Assembly: GCA_965224205.1 (NCBI GenBank)
Contig: CBDCYN010000011.1
Span: 127,582-191,581, forward strand
DNA from: CBDCYN01 sp965224205
Lineage (GTDB): Bacteria > Planctomycetota > Phycisphaerae > Phycisphaerales > Phycisphaeraceae
DNA length: 64,000 nt
Direction: 5' to 3'
Positions 1-8,781 of the stretch are shown one piece after another. The translations under genes and the position numbers were made by a program. Within the stretch, counting starts at the first letter, position 1, and each line of letters begins with the position of its first letter. The notes beneath the pieces are model-generated. The model was given only the letters and a program-made list of their open reading frames with translations. It made no database searches and was not told the DNA's origin.

Positions 1-39
1 GAACTTTCCGGTGGTGATGCTTTCGAAGGCCTTGATCAT
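1..39 (-). CDS. Small membrane-peptide paralogue, partial (runs off window start)
   Basis: On the minus strand an ATG at 39 is preceded by the same purine-rich AAGGGGAAACAAA leader as the complete gene at 455-550. It reads MIKAFESITTGKF before the window ends, closely matching the first 13 residues of that gene (MTKAIENITSGKF). Only the N-terminus is visible. Family unknown; the call rests on the duplication. Confidence 0.55.
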   Translation of the reverse strand, partial: MIKAFESITTGKF

Positions 40-330
40 TTTGTTTCCCCTTGTTTGCATGACGTAAAGGGGATATTCAATGACCGTTCCAGGGCCGTGC
101 CAAACTCAGCTTGAAAAACATAAACTATTTTTATTAAGCAATTTATGTTGAATAACCGCGTGCCGGCCATGGGTAAGCCGCGCATGGGGATATGCAGGAT
201 GTTGCACCAAAACAACAACGCCCGGCGACTTAAGCCGTCGTGTGGTCAATGAGCCCGGCGTGCCAATGGGGGATTAATGGCCAAGCGGGCTATGAAATTG
301 TCGATCCGCGGGCGGGAGAATCGTCACCAT
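1..330. repeat. Tandem duplication, copy 1
   Basis: Copy 1 of a direct duplication whose matching landmarks all lie 511 bp apart: the small-gene start codon (39 and 550), the block ATATGCAGGATGTTG (190 and 701) and the block ending AATCGTCACCAT (330 and 841). Strong similarity is confined to the start of the small gene, about 65 bp upstream of it, and a distal block at 190-330. The AT-rich stretch between has diverged. The distal block contains a conserved short frame beginning MVTILPPADRQ on the minus strand, which stops early in this copy. Confidence 0.75.
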
Positions 331-454
331 CCGTGGTGCTGTTGTCATGCGAAGAAACCGACCTAAACCAACCTATCAAGTCACGAAAAGTCTTGTATCG
401 CTTCGTTTGTCACCGAGTCTCGCTGGGGTGACCGAGCGTTCTTATTCTGAAAAT

Positions 455-550
455 CTAGCACAGAGCCAGGAAGACCAGGACGGTCAGCAGTGAAACCTTC
501 TTGGAGCTGGCGAACTTCCCGGAGGTGATGTTTTCGATGGCCTTGGTCAT
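455..550 (-). CDS. Small membrane peptide of unknown function (31 aa)
   Basis: A complete 31-residue frame on the minus strand. It opens with a polar, basic segment (MTKAIENITSGKFASSKK, residues 1-18) and ends with a hydrophobic segment (VSLLTVLVFLALC, 19-31) long enough to be a single short membrane helix, with a terminal cysteine. The start at 550 is preceded by an AAGGGGAAACAAA leader, a good Shine-Dalgarno match. A paralogue begins 511 bp away at 39, and both share a conserved upstream region, so start codon and leader appear to be under selection. I do not recognise the family. Holin-like, toxin-like, signalling and leader-peptide roles are all possible; none is shown. Confidence 0.55.
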   Translation of the reverse strand: MTKAIENITSGKFASSKKVSLLTVLVFLALC

Positions 551-841
551 TTTGTTTCCCCTTGTTTGCATGACGTAAAGAGGATATTCAATGACCGTTC
601 CAGGGCCGTGCCAAACTCGATTTTAAAATCATAAGATTAATATTTAAAGAAATTTACGTCTGAATATGGGATGTCCACGATGATTGGTTCCCGCGTGCGG
701 ATATGCAGGATGTTGTTTTGAAACAACAAGCCACGCCGACTGAATTCGTCGTGTGGTCGAAGACCCAGCCGTGCCAGAGGTGGGTAAATGGCGAGATAGG
801 CCGTAATATTGTCGATCCGCAGGCGGCAGAATCGTCACCAT
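512..841. repeat. Tandem duplication, copy 2
   Basis: Copy 2 of the 511-bp-offset duplication. It contains the 5' half of the 31-aa gene and its conserved upstream region. Blocks at 548-615 and 701-841 match copy 1 closely; the AT-rich segment at about 616-690 does not. In this copy the frame starting MVTILPPADRQ stays open for 65 codons, whereas in copy 1 it stops after 18, so only its beginning can be functional in both. Confidence 0.75.
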
Positions 842-1103
842 GCGTAATACTGAGCTTTACGCCCTCAAACGATCTGAACCCTGCTCACCGAGATCTCGTA
901 GACTGAAGTATGGTCAGCCGCTATGATTTGAACGACAGTAAAGAGGTGGAGTCTATGCGCCGATATTGCCCAGGAGATATATTGCCCCGCTTGCTCCAAG
1001 AGAATCGTCTCTAAGGCCAGCGACATACGCTCGTTGAAAGCGTCATCCAATCTTTATCGTATCGAAATCTCAACCTAACTATACGGGTCGAAAGTAATAA
1101 GTA

Positions 1104-1919
1104 ATGAAACAAGGCTATCTTATAGACATGGACGGTGTCATTTATCGTGGCAGTCAGCTCATCCCTGGTGCTGACCGGTTTATCCGTACGCTGCGAGACC
1201 GTGACATTGATTTTTTATTTTTAACCAACAACAGCCAGCGGACCCGCCGCGACGTGGCCATGAAGCTCCAACGCATGGGGATCGATGCTGAACAGCGGCA
1301 CATTTTTACATGCGCCATGGCCACGGCCCGGTTCCTGGCCCACCAGAAACCCGAGGGCACCGCGTTCGTCATCGGTGAAGGCGGTCTGCTTAGCGCGCTG
1401 AATTCGAACCGCTACGCCATCGTGGACCACGACCCGGATTACGTCGTGGTCGGCGAGGGCCGCACCGTCACGTTTGAGATGGTTGAAAAAGCGGTGCGCA
1501 TGATCGAAAACGGCGCCAAGCTGATCGCCACGAACCTCGACCCCAACTGCCCCACGGAGTACGGCCCCCGGCCCGGGTGCGGGGCGATCGTGGCGATGCT
1601 CGAGAAGGCCACCGGCACCCAGGCGTTCAGCGTCGGCAAGCCTAGCCCCGTGATGATGCGCATGGCCCGCAAGGAGCTGGACCTGCGCACCGCCGAGGTC
1701 ACCATCGTCGGCGACACCATGGAGACCGACATCCTCGGCGGGGTGCAGATGGGCTACCGCACCGTCTTGGTCTTGTCGGGTGGGACGAAGCGGGAAGACC
1801 TGCACCGATTTGCCTATCAGCCCGACCTCGTGGTCGACTCGATCGCGGACCTGTGCCAAGAGGTCGAACAGGTTCAGGATCAAGAACAAGAAGAGGCTTT
1901 GTGCGCGGTGACCGCTTGA
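1104..1919 (+). CDS. HAD-superfamily IIA phosphatase (NagD / 4-nitrophenylphosphatase type)
   Basis: A 271-aa cytoplasmic phosphohydrolase of the HAD IIA subfamily. Motif I is DMDGVIYRG with nucleophile Asp8 and Asp10, motif II is TNNS at 41-44, motif III Lys179 lies in VGKP, and motif IV GDTMETD (203-209) supplies the metal-binding acids. The long segment between motifs II and III is the C2-type cap that defines IIA enzymes. Relatives dephosphorylate phosphoglycolate, nucleoside monophosphates or p-nitrophenylphosphate; the substrate cannot be read from sequence. The last ~20 residues are a Gln/Glu-rich tail outside the fold. The msrA-like gene follows 39 bp downstream on the same strand. 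Confidence 0.88.
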   Translation: MKQGYLIDMDGVIYRGSQLIPGADRFIRTLRDRDIDFLFLTNNSQRTRRDVAMKLQRMGIDAEQRHIFTCAMATARFLAHQKPEGTAFVIGEGGLLSALNSNRYAIVDHDPDYVVVGEGRTVTFEMVEKAVRMIENGAKLIATNLDPNCPTEYGPRPGCGAIVAMLEKATGTQAFSVGKPSPVMMRMARKELDLRTAEVTIVGDTMETDILGGVQMGYRTVLVLSGGTKREDLHRFAYQPDLVVDSIADLCQEVEQVQDQEQEEALCAVTA

Positions 1920-1958
1920 TCGGGTTCGGGTCGAGTACAAGAATAAGGAACGAACACC

Positions 1959-2615
1959 GTGGCTGCGATCCTTGTGCGGACGATTTGTCTAGGGGTGCTA
2001 GCCCTCATGAATGTCAGCTGCAACGGCCAAGACAGTTCAACCCCGCCCGCCGCGGCGGCGACCACCCAGCCGGTTGATCTTTCCGGGCTGTCGGTGGCCA
2101 CGTTCGGCGGGGGGTGCTTCTGGTGCATGCAACCGCCGTACGACCAGCTGCCGGGCGTGGCGGCCACCACGGTCGGCTATACCGGCGGCCGCACCGAAAA
2201 CCCGACATACGAACAGGTCTGCTCCGGGACCACCGGCCACGCCGAAGCCGTGCAGATCTACTACGACCCCGATCAGGTCACGTACGACCAGCTGCTGGAC
2301 GTCTTCTGGCGCAACATCGACCCGACCACGCTCAATCAGCAGTTCGCCGATTACGGCAACCAGTACCGCACCGCGATCTTTTACCATACCGACGAGCAGA
2401 AGCGGGCGGCTCTAGAGTCCAAGGCCAAGCTCGAACAATCGGGCCGATTCGATAGGCCCATCGCCACCGAGATTACCCCCGCCTCTACGTTCTATCCCGC
2501 CGAGGAAAACCACCAGAAGTATTACGTCAAGTGCCCGCTGCGGTACCAGTCTTACAAGAAGGGCTCGGGCCGCCAAGATTACCTCCGCCAGACCTGGGGC
2601 GAGGAATCACACTAA
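1959..2615 (+). CDS. msrA: Peptide methionine sulfoxide reductase MsrA, probably exported
   Basis: Reduces the S-epimer of methionine sulfoxide in proteins. The signature GCFWC is at 52-56, with catalytic Cys53, in the context ATFGGGCFWCMQPPY. Other MsrA blocks follow (VGYTGG, GHAEAVQ, FWRNIDPT, YGNQYRTAI, EENHQKYY), and a cysteine in the C-terminal YVKCPLRYQ segment could resolve the sulfenate. The first ~21 residues are hydrophobic and end in NVSC, followed by a Ser/Pro/Ala-rich linker. This looks like a signal peptide with an imperfect lipobox, so periplasmic anchoring at Cys21 is plausible. The start is GTG at 1959, preceded by AAGGAA. Confidence 0.92.
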   Translation: MAAILVRTICLGVLALMNVSCNGQDSSTPPAAAATTQPVDLSGLSVATFGGGCFWCMQPPYDQLPGVAATTVGYTGGRTENPTYEQVCSGTTGHAEAVQIYYDPDQVTYDQLLDVFWRNIDPTTLNQQFADYGNQYRTAIFYHTDEQKRAALESKAKLEQSGRFDRPIATEITPASTFYPAEENHQKYYVKCPLRYQSYKKGSGRQDYLRQTWGEESH

Positions 2616-2702
2616 TCCCACCCCCACCTAAAAAAAGAAGATAACGCCCTCACCGCGTACAATGGTCGTGCCGTCGTTCCATCCCAGGCCGGTACAAGAC
2701 CC

Positions 2703-3119
2703 ATGCGGACGATCCGCCGAACCGATCTATCGCCCCGCGTCGAGATGATCCCCCTCATCGACGTGATCTTCCTGCTGCTAACGTTCTTCATCTATAGCCT
2801 CATGGTGATGGTCCACGCCCAAATCTTACCCGTTTCGCTGACCACCCTTGGCAGCGGCGAGCGGGCGACGCAACCCGCGGTCCACGCGATCACCCTCGAC
2901 GATCAGGGTCGGCTGTACTTCAATCGTCAGCCCATCACCCTCGGTGACCTTGAACGTGAACTCAAGGCGTTAGCGGATCAGCCGGATACGGCCACCCTCT
3001 ACCTAGCGATGCAAGAAGAAGGCACCACCGACCGTGGCCCGGCCCTGATCCGTCTGATCGAGGTCGTGCGTCGAGCCGGGCTGACCGATTTTGTGATCGT
3101 CGGCCAACCGGATCGTTGA
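2703..3119 (+). CDS. ExbD/TolR-family biopolymer transport protein
   Basis: A 138-aa inner-membrane protein with a short basic cytoplasmic N-terminus, one transmembrane helix at about 17-38 opening with MIPLIDVIFLLLTFF, and a periplasmic C-terminal domain (about 45-138). The Asp in the LIDVIF segment is the proton-channel residue typical of ExbD/TolR, which couple proton-motive force to outer-membrane processes together with ExbB/TolQ. No ExbB/TolQ or TonB gene is adjacent; it must be supplied from elsewhere. It lies 87 bp after the msrA-like gene and converges on the CPBP protease gene. Confidence 0.85.
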   Translation: MRTIRRTDLSPRVEMIPLIDVIFLLLTFFIYSLMVMVHAQILPVSLTTLGSGERATQPAVHAITLDDQGRLYFNRQPITLGDLERELKALADQPDTATLYLAMQEEGTTDRGPALIRLIEVVRRAGLTDFVIVGQPDR

Positions 3120-3147
3120 TCACGGGTGCCCTGTCCTCAACACCGGG

Positions 3148-3175
3148 CTAGGTCGCCGCGACAGCGGCCACCTAG
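3148..3175. terminator. Hairpin between convergent genes (putative bidirectional terminator)
   Basis: CTAGGT-C-GCCGC, a GACA loop, then GCGGC-C-ACCTAG forms an 11-bp stem with one C-C mismatch. It sits exactly between the exbD-like stop (3119) and the CPBP stop (3179). There is no T tract, so it may act with Rho or as an RNA-stabilising hairpin. Confidence 0.45.
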
Positions 3176-3178
3176 CGG

Positions 3179-3961
3179 TCACAGCAGCACGACCATCACG
3201 TCATAGATCGCGTGGGTGCCCACCGCGATACCGAAGCCCCGTAGCAGATACACCGCGGCAAAATACACCCCCGCCGCGGCGTAAAACAAGCACTTGCCCA
3301 GCTCAAACGGGTTGTGACTCGAAAAGTGATAAACCGCGAATGCAACCGAGGACAGACCGATCGCGATCACCGCACCGGCGGTCGGCTTGAGCGAAAGAAC
3401 GTCAACGAACAGCAGGTGCAGCACCGCGATCCCGATCAACCGAAACAATAGCTCTTCATAGATCCCCGCTCCCACGCTAAACACCAGCTGCGCGTGGAGG
3501 CTCAGATGACTGACCTGCTGAGGGCCGTCATCTCCGAGGGATCCCACCGCTTGAGACAGCTGCGGGGACCGGAACAGGATCAACGCGAACACGAACAGCG
3601 GCACCGCCCAGGCCAACGATTCGACCCACATCGACCCGTACAGCCCCGGCTCGACCCGCCACGGATCGTCGCGCACCCAGTGCCACGATAGCAGCACCGT
3701 GATGACGATCAGCCCCGGCAGGTAGTACCCGTTGATCCCGAACCAATCGAAGAACTGGAACAGCAACGACCGGGCGTGGATGTCACGGCTGATCCCGCGG
3801 ACCTCATCGGTCCCGAACAACCACAGCCCCAACTCGTAGAGCCCGATCAGCGGCAGCAGGAACACCAACGCCGCCAGAGGTTGTTGGGATCGATGCCAGT
3901 ACGACATCTCGTCCACGTCCGGGGCTTCTAGGGCGGCGGGCTTGGGGGCCGGTTTGCTCAT
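3179..3961 (-). CDS. CPBP-family intramembrane glutamic protease
   Basis: A 260-aa polytopic membrane protein. It carries the CPBP (Abi/CAAX-like) motifs: a glutamate pair followed by arginine (YEELLFR), a conserved histidine in the YHFSSHNP segment, and a terminal GTHAIYD block. Hydrophobic segments are visible near LVFLLPLIGLYELGL, LPGLIVITVLLSWHW, WAVPLFVFALILF, AVIAIGLSSVAFAVYHF and AAAGVYFAAVYLL. Family members cleave prenylated or other membrane substrates, or serve in bacteriocin immunity; the substrate here is unknown. I chose the ATG at 3961 (MSKPAPKP) over the in-frame start at 4006, which would add a basic tail not typical of the family. Confidence 0.8.
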   Translation of the reverse strand: MSKPAPKPAALEAPDVDEMSYWHRSQQPLAALVFLLPLIGLYELGLWLFGTDEVRGISRDIHARSLLFQFFDWFGINGYYLPGLIVITVLLSWHWVRDDPWRVEPGLYGSMWVESLAWAVPLFVFALILFRSPQLSQAVGSLGDDGPQQVSHLSLHAQLVFSVGAGIYEELLFRLIGIAVLHLLFVDVLSLKPTAGAVIAIGLSSVAFAVYHFSSHNPFELGKCLFYAAAGVYFAAVYLLRGFGIAVGTHAIYDVMVVLL

Positions 3962-4010
3962 CCGTTCTATGCTGCGATACCGCGATCGACGCCCCCCGGC
4001 GTTCATTTGA

Positions 4011-4044
4011 CCCAGCCACGCGGGGTCAACCCTTCGTGGCTGGG
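4011..4044 (-). terminator. Hairpin downstream of the MoxR gene
   Basis: CCCAGCCACG (4011-4020) and CGTGGCTGGG (4035-4044) form a perfect 10-bp stem with a 14-nt loop. It lies between the end of the minus-strand moxR-like gene and the start of the CPBP gene. Without a clear T run it is either a terminator or a 5'-UTR hairpin of the protease gene. Confidence 0.4.
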
Positions 4045-4189
4045 GTGTTCTCTACAGACGCTTTGTGTCTCAAGGCCCCGGGTCGGCGATGCTTTGGGCC
4101 CCGAGAACGGCCGTGCCGCGTCAACCCATCACGAGGCTATTTCTCCACTAGGATGGATCAATCATCTGTTGTGTTGATCTTTGTTGACC

Positions 4190-5317
<1,128 letters not shown>

Positions 5318-5348
5318 AGCGCTTCCTATCGGCGTTTCGGATAAACCC

Positions 5349-5405
5349 TCAGTATACCCATCATGGATGAAATTGCGGCAGGACTCGCGTTCGTGGCGGG
5401 GAGGT
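5349..5405 (+). repeat. Degenerate copy of the dispersed ~105-bp intergenic repeat
   Basis: TATACCCATC-ATGGATGAAAT and the following GCGGCAGGACTC match the left half of the copy at 10100-10205 with scattered changes; the palindromic core is absent. It lies 30-90 bp upstream of the minus-strand moxR-like start. Confidence 0.45.
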
Positions 5406-5412
5406 TTCCAGG

Positions 5413-5628
5413 GTGAGCCCCCCTCAAAAGCGCCCGGCGTATGGGCAGTACCTCAGGGTTACGACCCACGATCTGAAGGAGCTGGCCTTGCCTCCGAATT
5501 TATCGCCGGAGGTCTCGCATCGGATAACCCTGATCCTTGACGACGAGTTGGGCAACCGGGTCGCGATTGGATTGGGGTTGAGGGCTTTCGAGTGGGCAGA
5601 TCATCGTCTATCTTGCTTAGGATGGTAA
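5413..5628 (+). CDS. Small hypothetical protein, translationally coupled to the following lipoprotein gene
   Basis: A 71-aa frame with a GTG start at 5413 preceded by GGGGAGG at suitable spacing. Its TAA stop overlaps the next gene's start as ATGGTAA (5622-5628), the arrangement seen in translationally coupled pairs and the main reason to accept it as real. The product is soluble, with no signal or membrane segment and a mixed charged composition. No family is recognised. The alternative is a chance frame in the leader of the lipoprotein gene. Confidence 0.45.
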   Translation: MSPPQKRPAYGQYLRVTTHDLKELALPPNLSPEVSHRITLILDDELGNRVAIGLGLRAFEWADHRLSCLGW

Positions 5629-6200
5629 CGCGTGTTCAAGCCTGCTGGGCCGCGATGGTTTTGCTCGTGGCGTTGGGCTGCGAATCTAAGGGGCGACCCC
5701 CGGTGGTGGCGGTCCCACCCCCGCAGTCTCAGACAAGCTCAATCATACCGCGGGTATGGACCCCCCGTCCGATTCGGATGCGTGTATACCCGGCGACACG
5801 ATTCGTGAAGGGCCAGGGCCGGCTCATCCTCGACGCGATGATCGAACTAAGCGATGAGATGGGCGATCCGGTGAAGGGCGCAGGGGAGTTTCGGTTGCAG
5901 CTGATCGATCAGCAGCGGGCGTCGGAATCGCCGATCGGCAAGACGCTATACGCTTGGCAGATCGCGGTATCCTCCATCGAGGACCAGAAACGGACCTACG
6001 ATCGGATCACGCGTACCTATCGTTTCCGCCTTCAACTCGAAGAACGAACTGTCCCTTCGCGACGTTGTTTGTTAAGAGCCCAGCTATTGGGTTCTGATAA
6101 TAGCCTGCTCGAAGCCGAGTTGGTTTTGAATACGGCGCAGCGTCAATCATTCACCGGCTCAGCGCAGCGCGACTATACCCAAACAGAGTCGGACCGATGA
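5622..6200 (+). CDS. Predicted lipoprotein of unknown function
   Basis: A 192-aa product starting at ATG 5622 (MVTRVQACW). A hydrophobic leader runs to LLVALGC, where the cysteine at about residue 20 fits a lipoprotein processing site. A Pro-rich linker follows, then a beta-rich domain with segments such as RMRVYPATRFVKGQGRLILDAMIEL that suggest an immunoglobulin- or C2-like sandwich. No enzymatic motif is visible. The start overlaps the stop of the upstream 71-aa frame. An upstream in-frame ATG at 5592 would place charged residues before the signal peptide and is less likely. Confidence 0.65.
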   Translation: MVTRVQACWAAMVLLVALGCESKGRPPVVAVPPPQSQTSSIIPRVWTPRPIRMRVYPATRFVKGQGRLILDAMIELSDEMGDPVKGAGEFRLQLIDQQRASESPIGKTLYAWQIAVSSIEDQKRTYDRITRTYRFRLQLEERTVPSRRCLLRAQLLGSDNSLLEAELVLNTAQRQSFTGSAQRDYTQTESDR

Positions 6201-6466
6201 GTCAGCCGACCCATTGCCATTGGATTCAGCAACGCGGGATCGCCTCTCGGGTAAATCCATAAGCCCGATTCCGATGCAGATCACTGGATGGATCAATCCT
6301 GCAATCTCCCATCCCCAATGATTAGAGACGATGAGGTTCGTCGCAGACAGATGATTTGGATCAACCCCATGCCATAAGCGTTCATCCTGGAAAGACCCTC
6401 GAGTAAGCGGCAGACTGCTTGACCCTGTTTATCAACTCTAGTATTCTTCGTTAAGAACGATAAGAT

Positions 6467-6540
<74 letters not shown>

Positions 6541-6960
6541 TTTTTTGACTCAACAGAGTCGGGTAAAGGCCGATGTGGACCGTTTGCTGGTCCGGATCGG
6601 CCTTTATCTTTTTGACGTAACAGTCGATAAAGCTGCGTTGCTCCTCAGGCGTCCCCGACGTGAATACCCGCTGGACGTTCTCAAACTCCGCAGTGATCCG
6701 ACGACGCAGTTCATCGGTGGCCGGTAGAGCGATCTGTGGGACGGATCGACTCAACGGGGCTTCCACCTCCTTCCGTTCGTCGGTTAGCCGCTGAGCCTGT
6801 TCATAGAAACCGAAGGATTCAGCAATTTGCGGGTCGAGAGCCAACAGGTGATCGCGGAGCTTGGCTAGCTGTTGGTCGAGTTGGGCCAGCCGACGTTGAA
6901 GCTGCTCGTGAGCGTCCTGGCGACCACCTTGAAGTCTCCTGTAATCCCCCCCGAAGTCTG
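6541..6960 (-). pseudogene. Serine recombinase C-terminal remnant
   Basis: The minus-strand frame here encodes a coiled-coil segment (HEQLQRRLAQLDQQLAKLRDHL) and then a block ending FTSGTPEEQRSFIDCYVKKI. This matches the C-terminal, coiled-coil-containing part of large serine recombinases. The catalytic resolvase domain and recombinase domain are missing; the frame enters from a MITE at its 5' side. At its 3' end it reads into the antisense strand of tRNA-fMet (VGFEPTTSGL), a translation of tRNA sequence rather than real protein. Together with the N-terminal scrap at 7130-7278 this is a decayed integrase beside its probable attachment site. Confidence 0.65.
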
Positions 6961-6968
6961 AGCGCTTA

Positions 6969-7064
6969 GAGCGTTTCCCGATTTCGTGTACGACATCAAG
7001 AGAAACCCGTTGCCTCACGGTCGCGGCTTGCTGGGGGCGTCGTACACCATTTCGGGATACGCTC
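6969..7064. mobile_element. MITE, 96 bp, TA-flanked (copy 1)
   Basis: Terminal inverted repeats begin GAGCGTTTCCCGA (left) and, read from the other end, GAGCGTATCCCGA; both continue into a ...GTGTACGAC block. The element is bounded by TA on each side (6967-6968 and 7065-7066). It has no coding capacity. A related 110-bp copy is at 47792-47901. The first nine bases match the ends of the IS630 copies in this window, suggesting mobilisation by an IS630/Tc1-type transposase. It sits inside the decayed recombinase gene. Confidence 0.75.
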
Positions 7065-7116
7065 TAAAAGTAGAGGCTTTGGGGTTCCATATCACGGATC
7101 ACATTCTTTGGTCGCA

Positions 7117-7178
7117 GGTGTTCTTGAGCCATGAGGCTCGCTCACAGACACCGGCGAGGCTCGCGGCTTAAGAACACC
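7117..7178. repeat. Long inverted repeat (hairpin)
   Basis: GGTGTTCTTGAGCC (7117-7130) and GGCTTAAGAACACC (7165-7178) pair with one G-T-type mismatch. The arms extend inward through GAGGCTCGC/GCGAGGCTC-like sequence. It lies in the decayed recombinase region between the N-terminal scrap and the MITE. Whether it is an attachment-site hairpin or another small repeat is unclear. Confidence 0.5.
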
Positions 7179-7278
7179 GGTCGCCGTCGCATGGGCCTGG
7201 CTCTGCTCTCCGTGGCGGACACACGCGGCGATCGAGTCCTTCATCCAACCCCGCGCCATACGCTACGACCCGTTCCAT
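7130..7278 (-). pseudogene. Serine recombinase N-terminal remnant (frameshifted)
   Basis: On the minus strand an ATG at 7278 follows a strong AAGGAGG site and reads MERVVAYG, like the first strand of a serine recombinase. A frame change then gives KDSIAACVRHGEQSQAHA, resembling the 'DSIAAC...' segment that follows the catalytic serine strand in planctomycete recombinases. The two pieces are in different frames and the rest of the catalytic domain is absent. This is the 5' end of the gene whose 3' end is at 6541-6960; about 1 kb of the middle is lost. Confidence 0.5.
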
Positions 7279-7685
7279 CGCGACACCTCCTTGAGAAAAA
7301 GGTTGGTGCCCTCGCCGAAGGGTGTCGAACGTAAAAACAGTCTGCTCCGCGTGCTGGGCTTTGGTCATCGAACGATGACCACGACCGTGGGCAACCCTCC
7401 GGGGTGCGTGGCGATATCCGGGCCAAACTTTTTTGCGGGCTCAACACAAGCACCCAAGCCACACGGCCTCGTCCGGCGATGACCCACACATATCCTACCG
7501 ATGGAACGGCATACCCCTTTTCATCCCACGCGGGGAGCGATCGCTCATGGCTAACTTTTTTATCATCTCCAATATCCAAAAAAGACAAAACGTCCCTTCT
7601 CGCCGCCTTGTCTAGGCAACAAGAAGAAACGTTTTGTCACGCTACACAACTGCGCTCAGCTGTGCCGTTTTCAAATAAAGTTATC
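7279..7685. other. Intergenic region without recognisable gene
   Basis: About 400 bp between the recombinase remnant and the PEP-CTERM gene. Short frames exist on both strands but none has a credible start and composition. The left part probably holds the old promoter region of the recombinase. Confidence 0.5.
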
Positions 7686-8372
7686 TCAGGCCGATCGACG
7701 CCATGAGTGAGATAACAGCACCAAAGCAATGCCACCTAGCAGAGTAGCCGACGCTGGCTCTGGAATTGCGGCTGTAGGGGAGGTTGTAAAATCGATATTG
7801 TCCAGTGCTAGCCCGCGGTCCCGACGTGTGAATTCCAAGTCAACGAGCACGATTGGATTGGTCTCGTCACCAGCGACTGCAAGATTAGTCACGCCATCGC
7901 TCGTGGTAAATGACACGGTATCCGTATCGACCACGATCGTACGAGCGGCATCGCCATAAGCAGTGATCGTCACGTCGTTGTCTATACCGGCGACAACCTC
8001 ATTGTATTCAACCACGTCGATATTCAAGCCAACAATCTCTACGTCGAAAGCAAGCGACCATGTCGTTGTCCCGACTAAAAAAGAAGAATTGTTCGCTTCA
8101 TCCGTTAAAATGTATTGGCCGAGGGAACCCAAAGGTACATTAACAAAACCCGCGTGAGGCCCTGTATTATCGATCACCGTCGGGGTCACAGGGGTGCCCT
8201 GATCATCACCTGTTATGGTCACGGTGTTTGTGGCCGTTGGCACTGACGACGCCGTGTCTCCATCGGAATACCCGGATTCAAAATCAATAATATCCGCCAT
8301 CGTTCCCGAAGTTAAGCCCAAGGCGACCACCGCACTCGTAATCGAAGACCATTTTTTGACACAATGCAACAT
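7686..8372 (-). CDS. PEP-CTERM sorting-domain protein
   Basis: A 228-aa secreted protein. The start at 8372 (MLHCVKKW) is preceded by AAAAGGAGTTAGTG, a clear ribosome site. An N-terminal signal peptide (VVALGLTSGTMA) leads into a beta-rich domain (about 25-195). The C-terminus is a classic PEP-CTERM signal: IPEPAS, a hydrophobic helix (ATLLGGIALVLL) and a basic tail (SWRRSA). Such proteins are recognised by exosortase, cleaved and placed on the cell surface or in the extracellular matrix. No exosortase is in the window. The central domain is not recognised, though the DFESGY opening is common among PEP-CTERM proteins. A longer in-frame start at 8483 would bury the signal peptide and is rejected. 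Confidence 0.8.
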   Translation of the reverse strand: MLHCVKKWSSITSAVVALGLTSGTMADIIDFESGYSDGDTASSVPTATNTVTITGDDQGTPVTPTVIDNTGPHAGFVNVPLGSLGQYILTDEANNSSFLVGTTTWSLAFDVEIVGLNIDVVEYNEVVAGIDNDVTITAYGDAARTIVVDTDTVSFTTSDGVTNLAVAGDETNPIVLVDLEFTRRDRGLALDNIDFTTSPTAAIPEPASATLLGGIALVLLSHSWRRSA

Positions 8373-8720
8373 CACTAACTCCTTTTCTGTATCGAAACTT
8401 ATGAGACTGAACGATTTCCTCTTTCTGCCAAATATAGAGGAATTTAAAACACAAAAACCTATTTGTGTTTTGGGAGCCATCACCGGCGCAAGACTAAATC
8501 ATCAGCACCAATCACACTAAAACTCAATAGCCCTGATCCGACGAACTTCAGCATCTTAGCAATACGGTGTTGGCTTTGCAATACATTTTCCCTCATTAGA
8601 CAAAAATAATCGAATTCCTTCTTGCAGCGTGATACCAATCCTGACTAAAGTCGAGTCGGGTCCTGCGGATGTGGGTGTAGAGATGACAAAGCCTTACAGC
8701 GCCTACGCTGCATCAGAAAT

Positions 8721-8735
8721 ATACGCGGTGCGTAT
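8721..8735. repeat. Isolated palindromic core of the dispersed repeat
   Basis: ATACGC-GGT-GCGTAT, a perfect 6-bp inverted repeat with a 3-bp spacer, identical in its arms to the core of the ~105-bp dispersed element. It lies 47 bp beyond the prfB stop codon; the rest of the element is not obvious here. Confidence 0.5.
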
Positions 8736-8781
8736 GATTCACGCAGACCACCCCGCCGGCGATATCGAGGGCAACACGGGC

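Noticed and set aside
1221..1940. 239-codon minus-strand frame over the HAD phosphatase gene
   Set aside because: Pure antisense of a well-supported gene, His/Val/Gly-rich as expected from codon complement.
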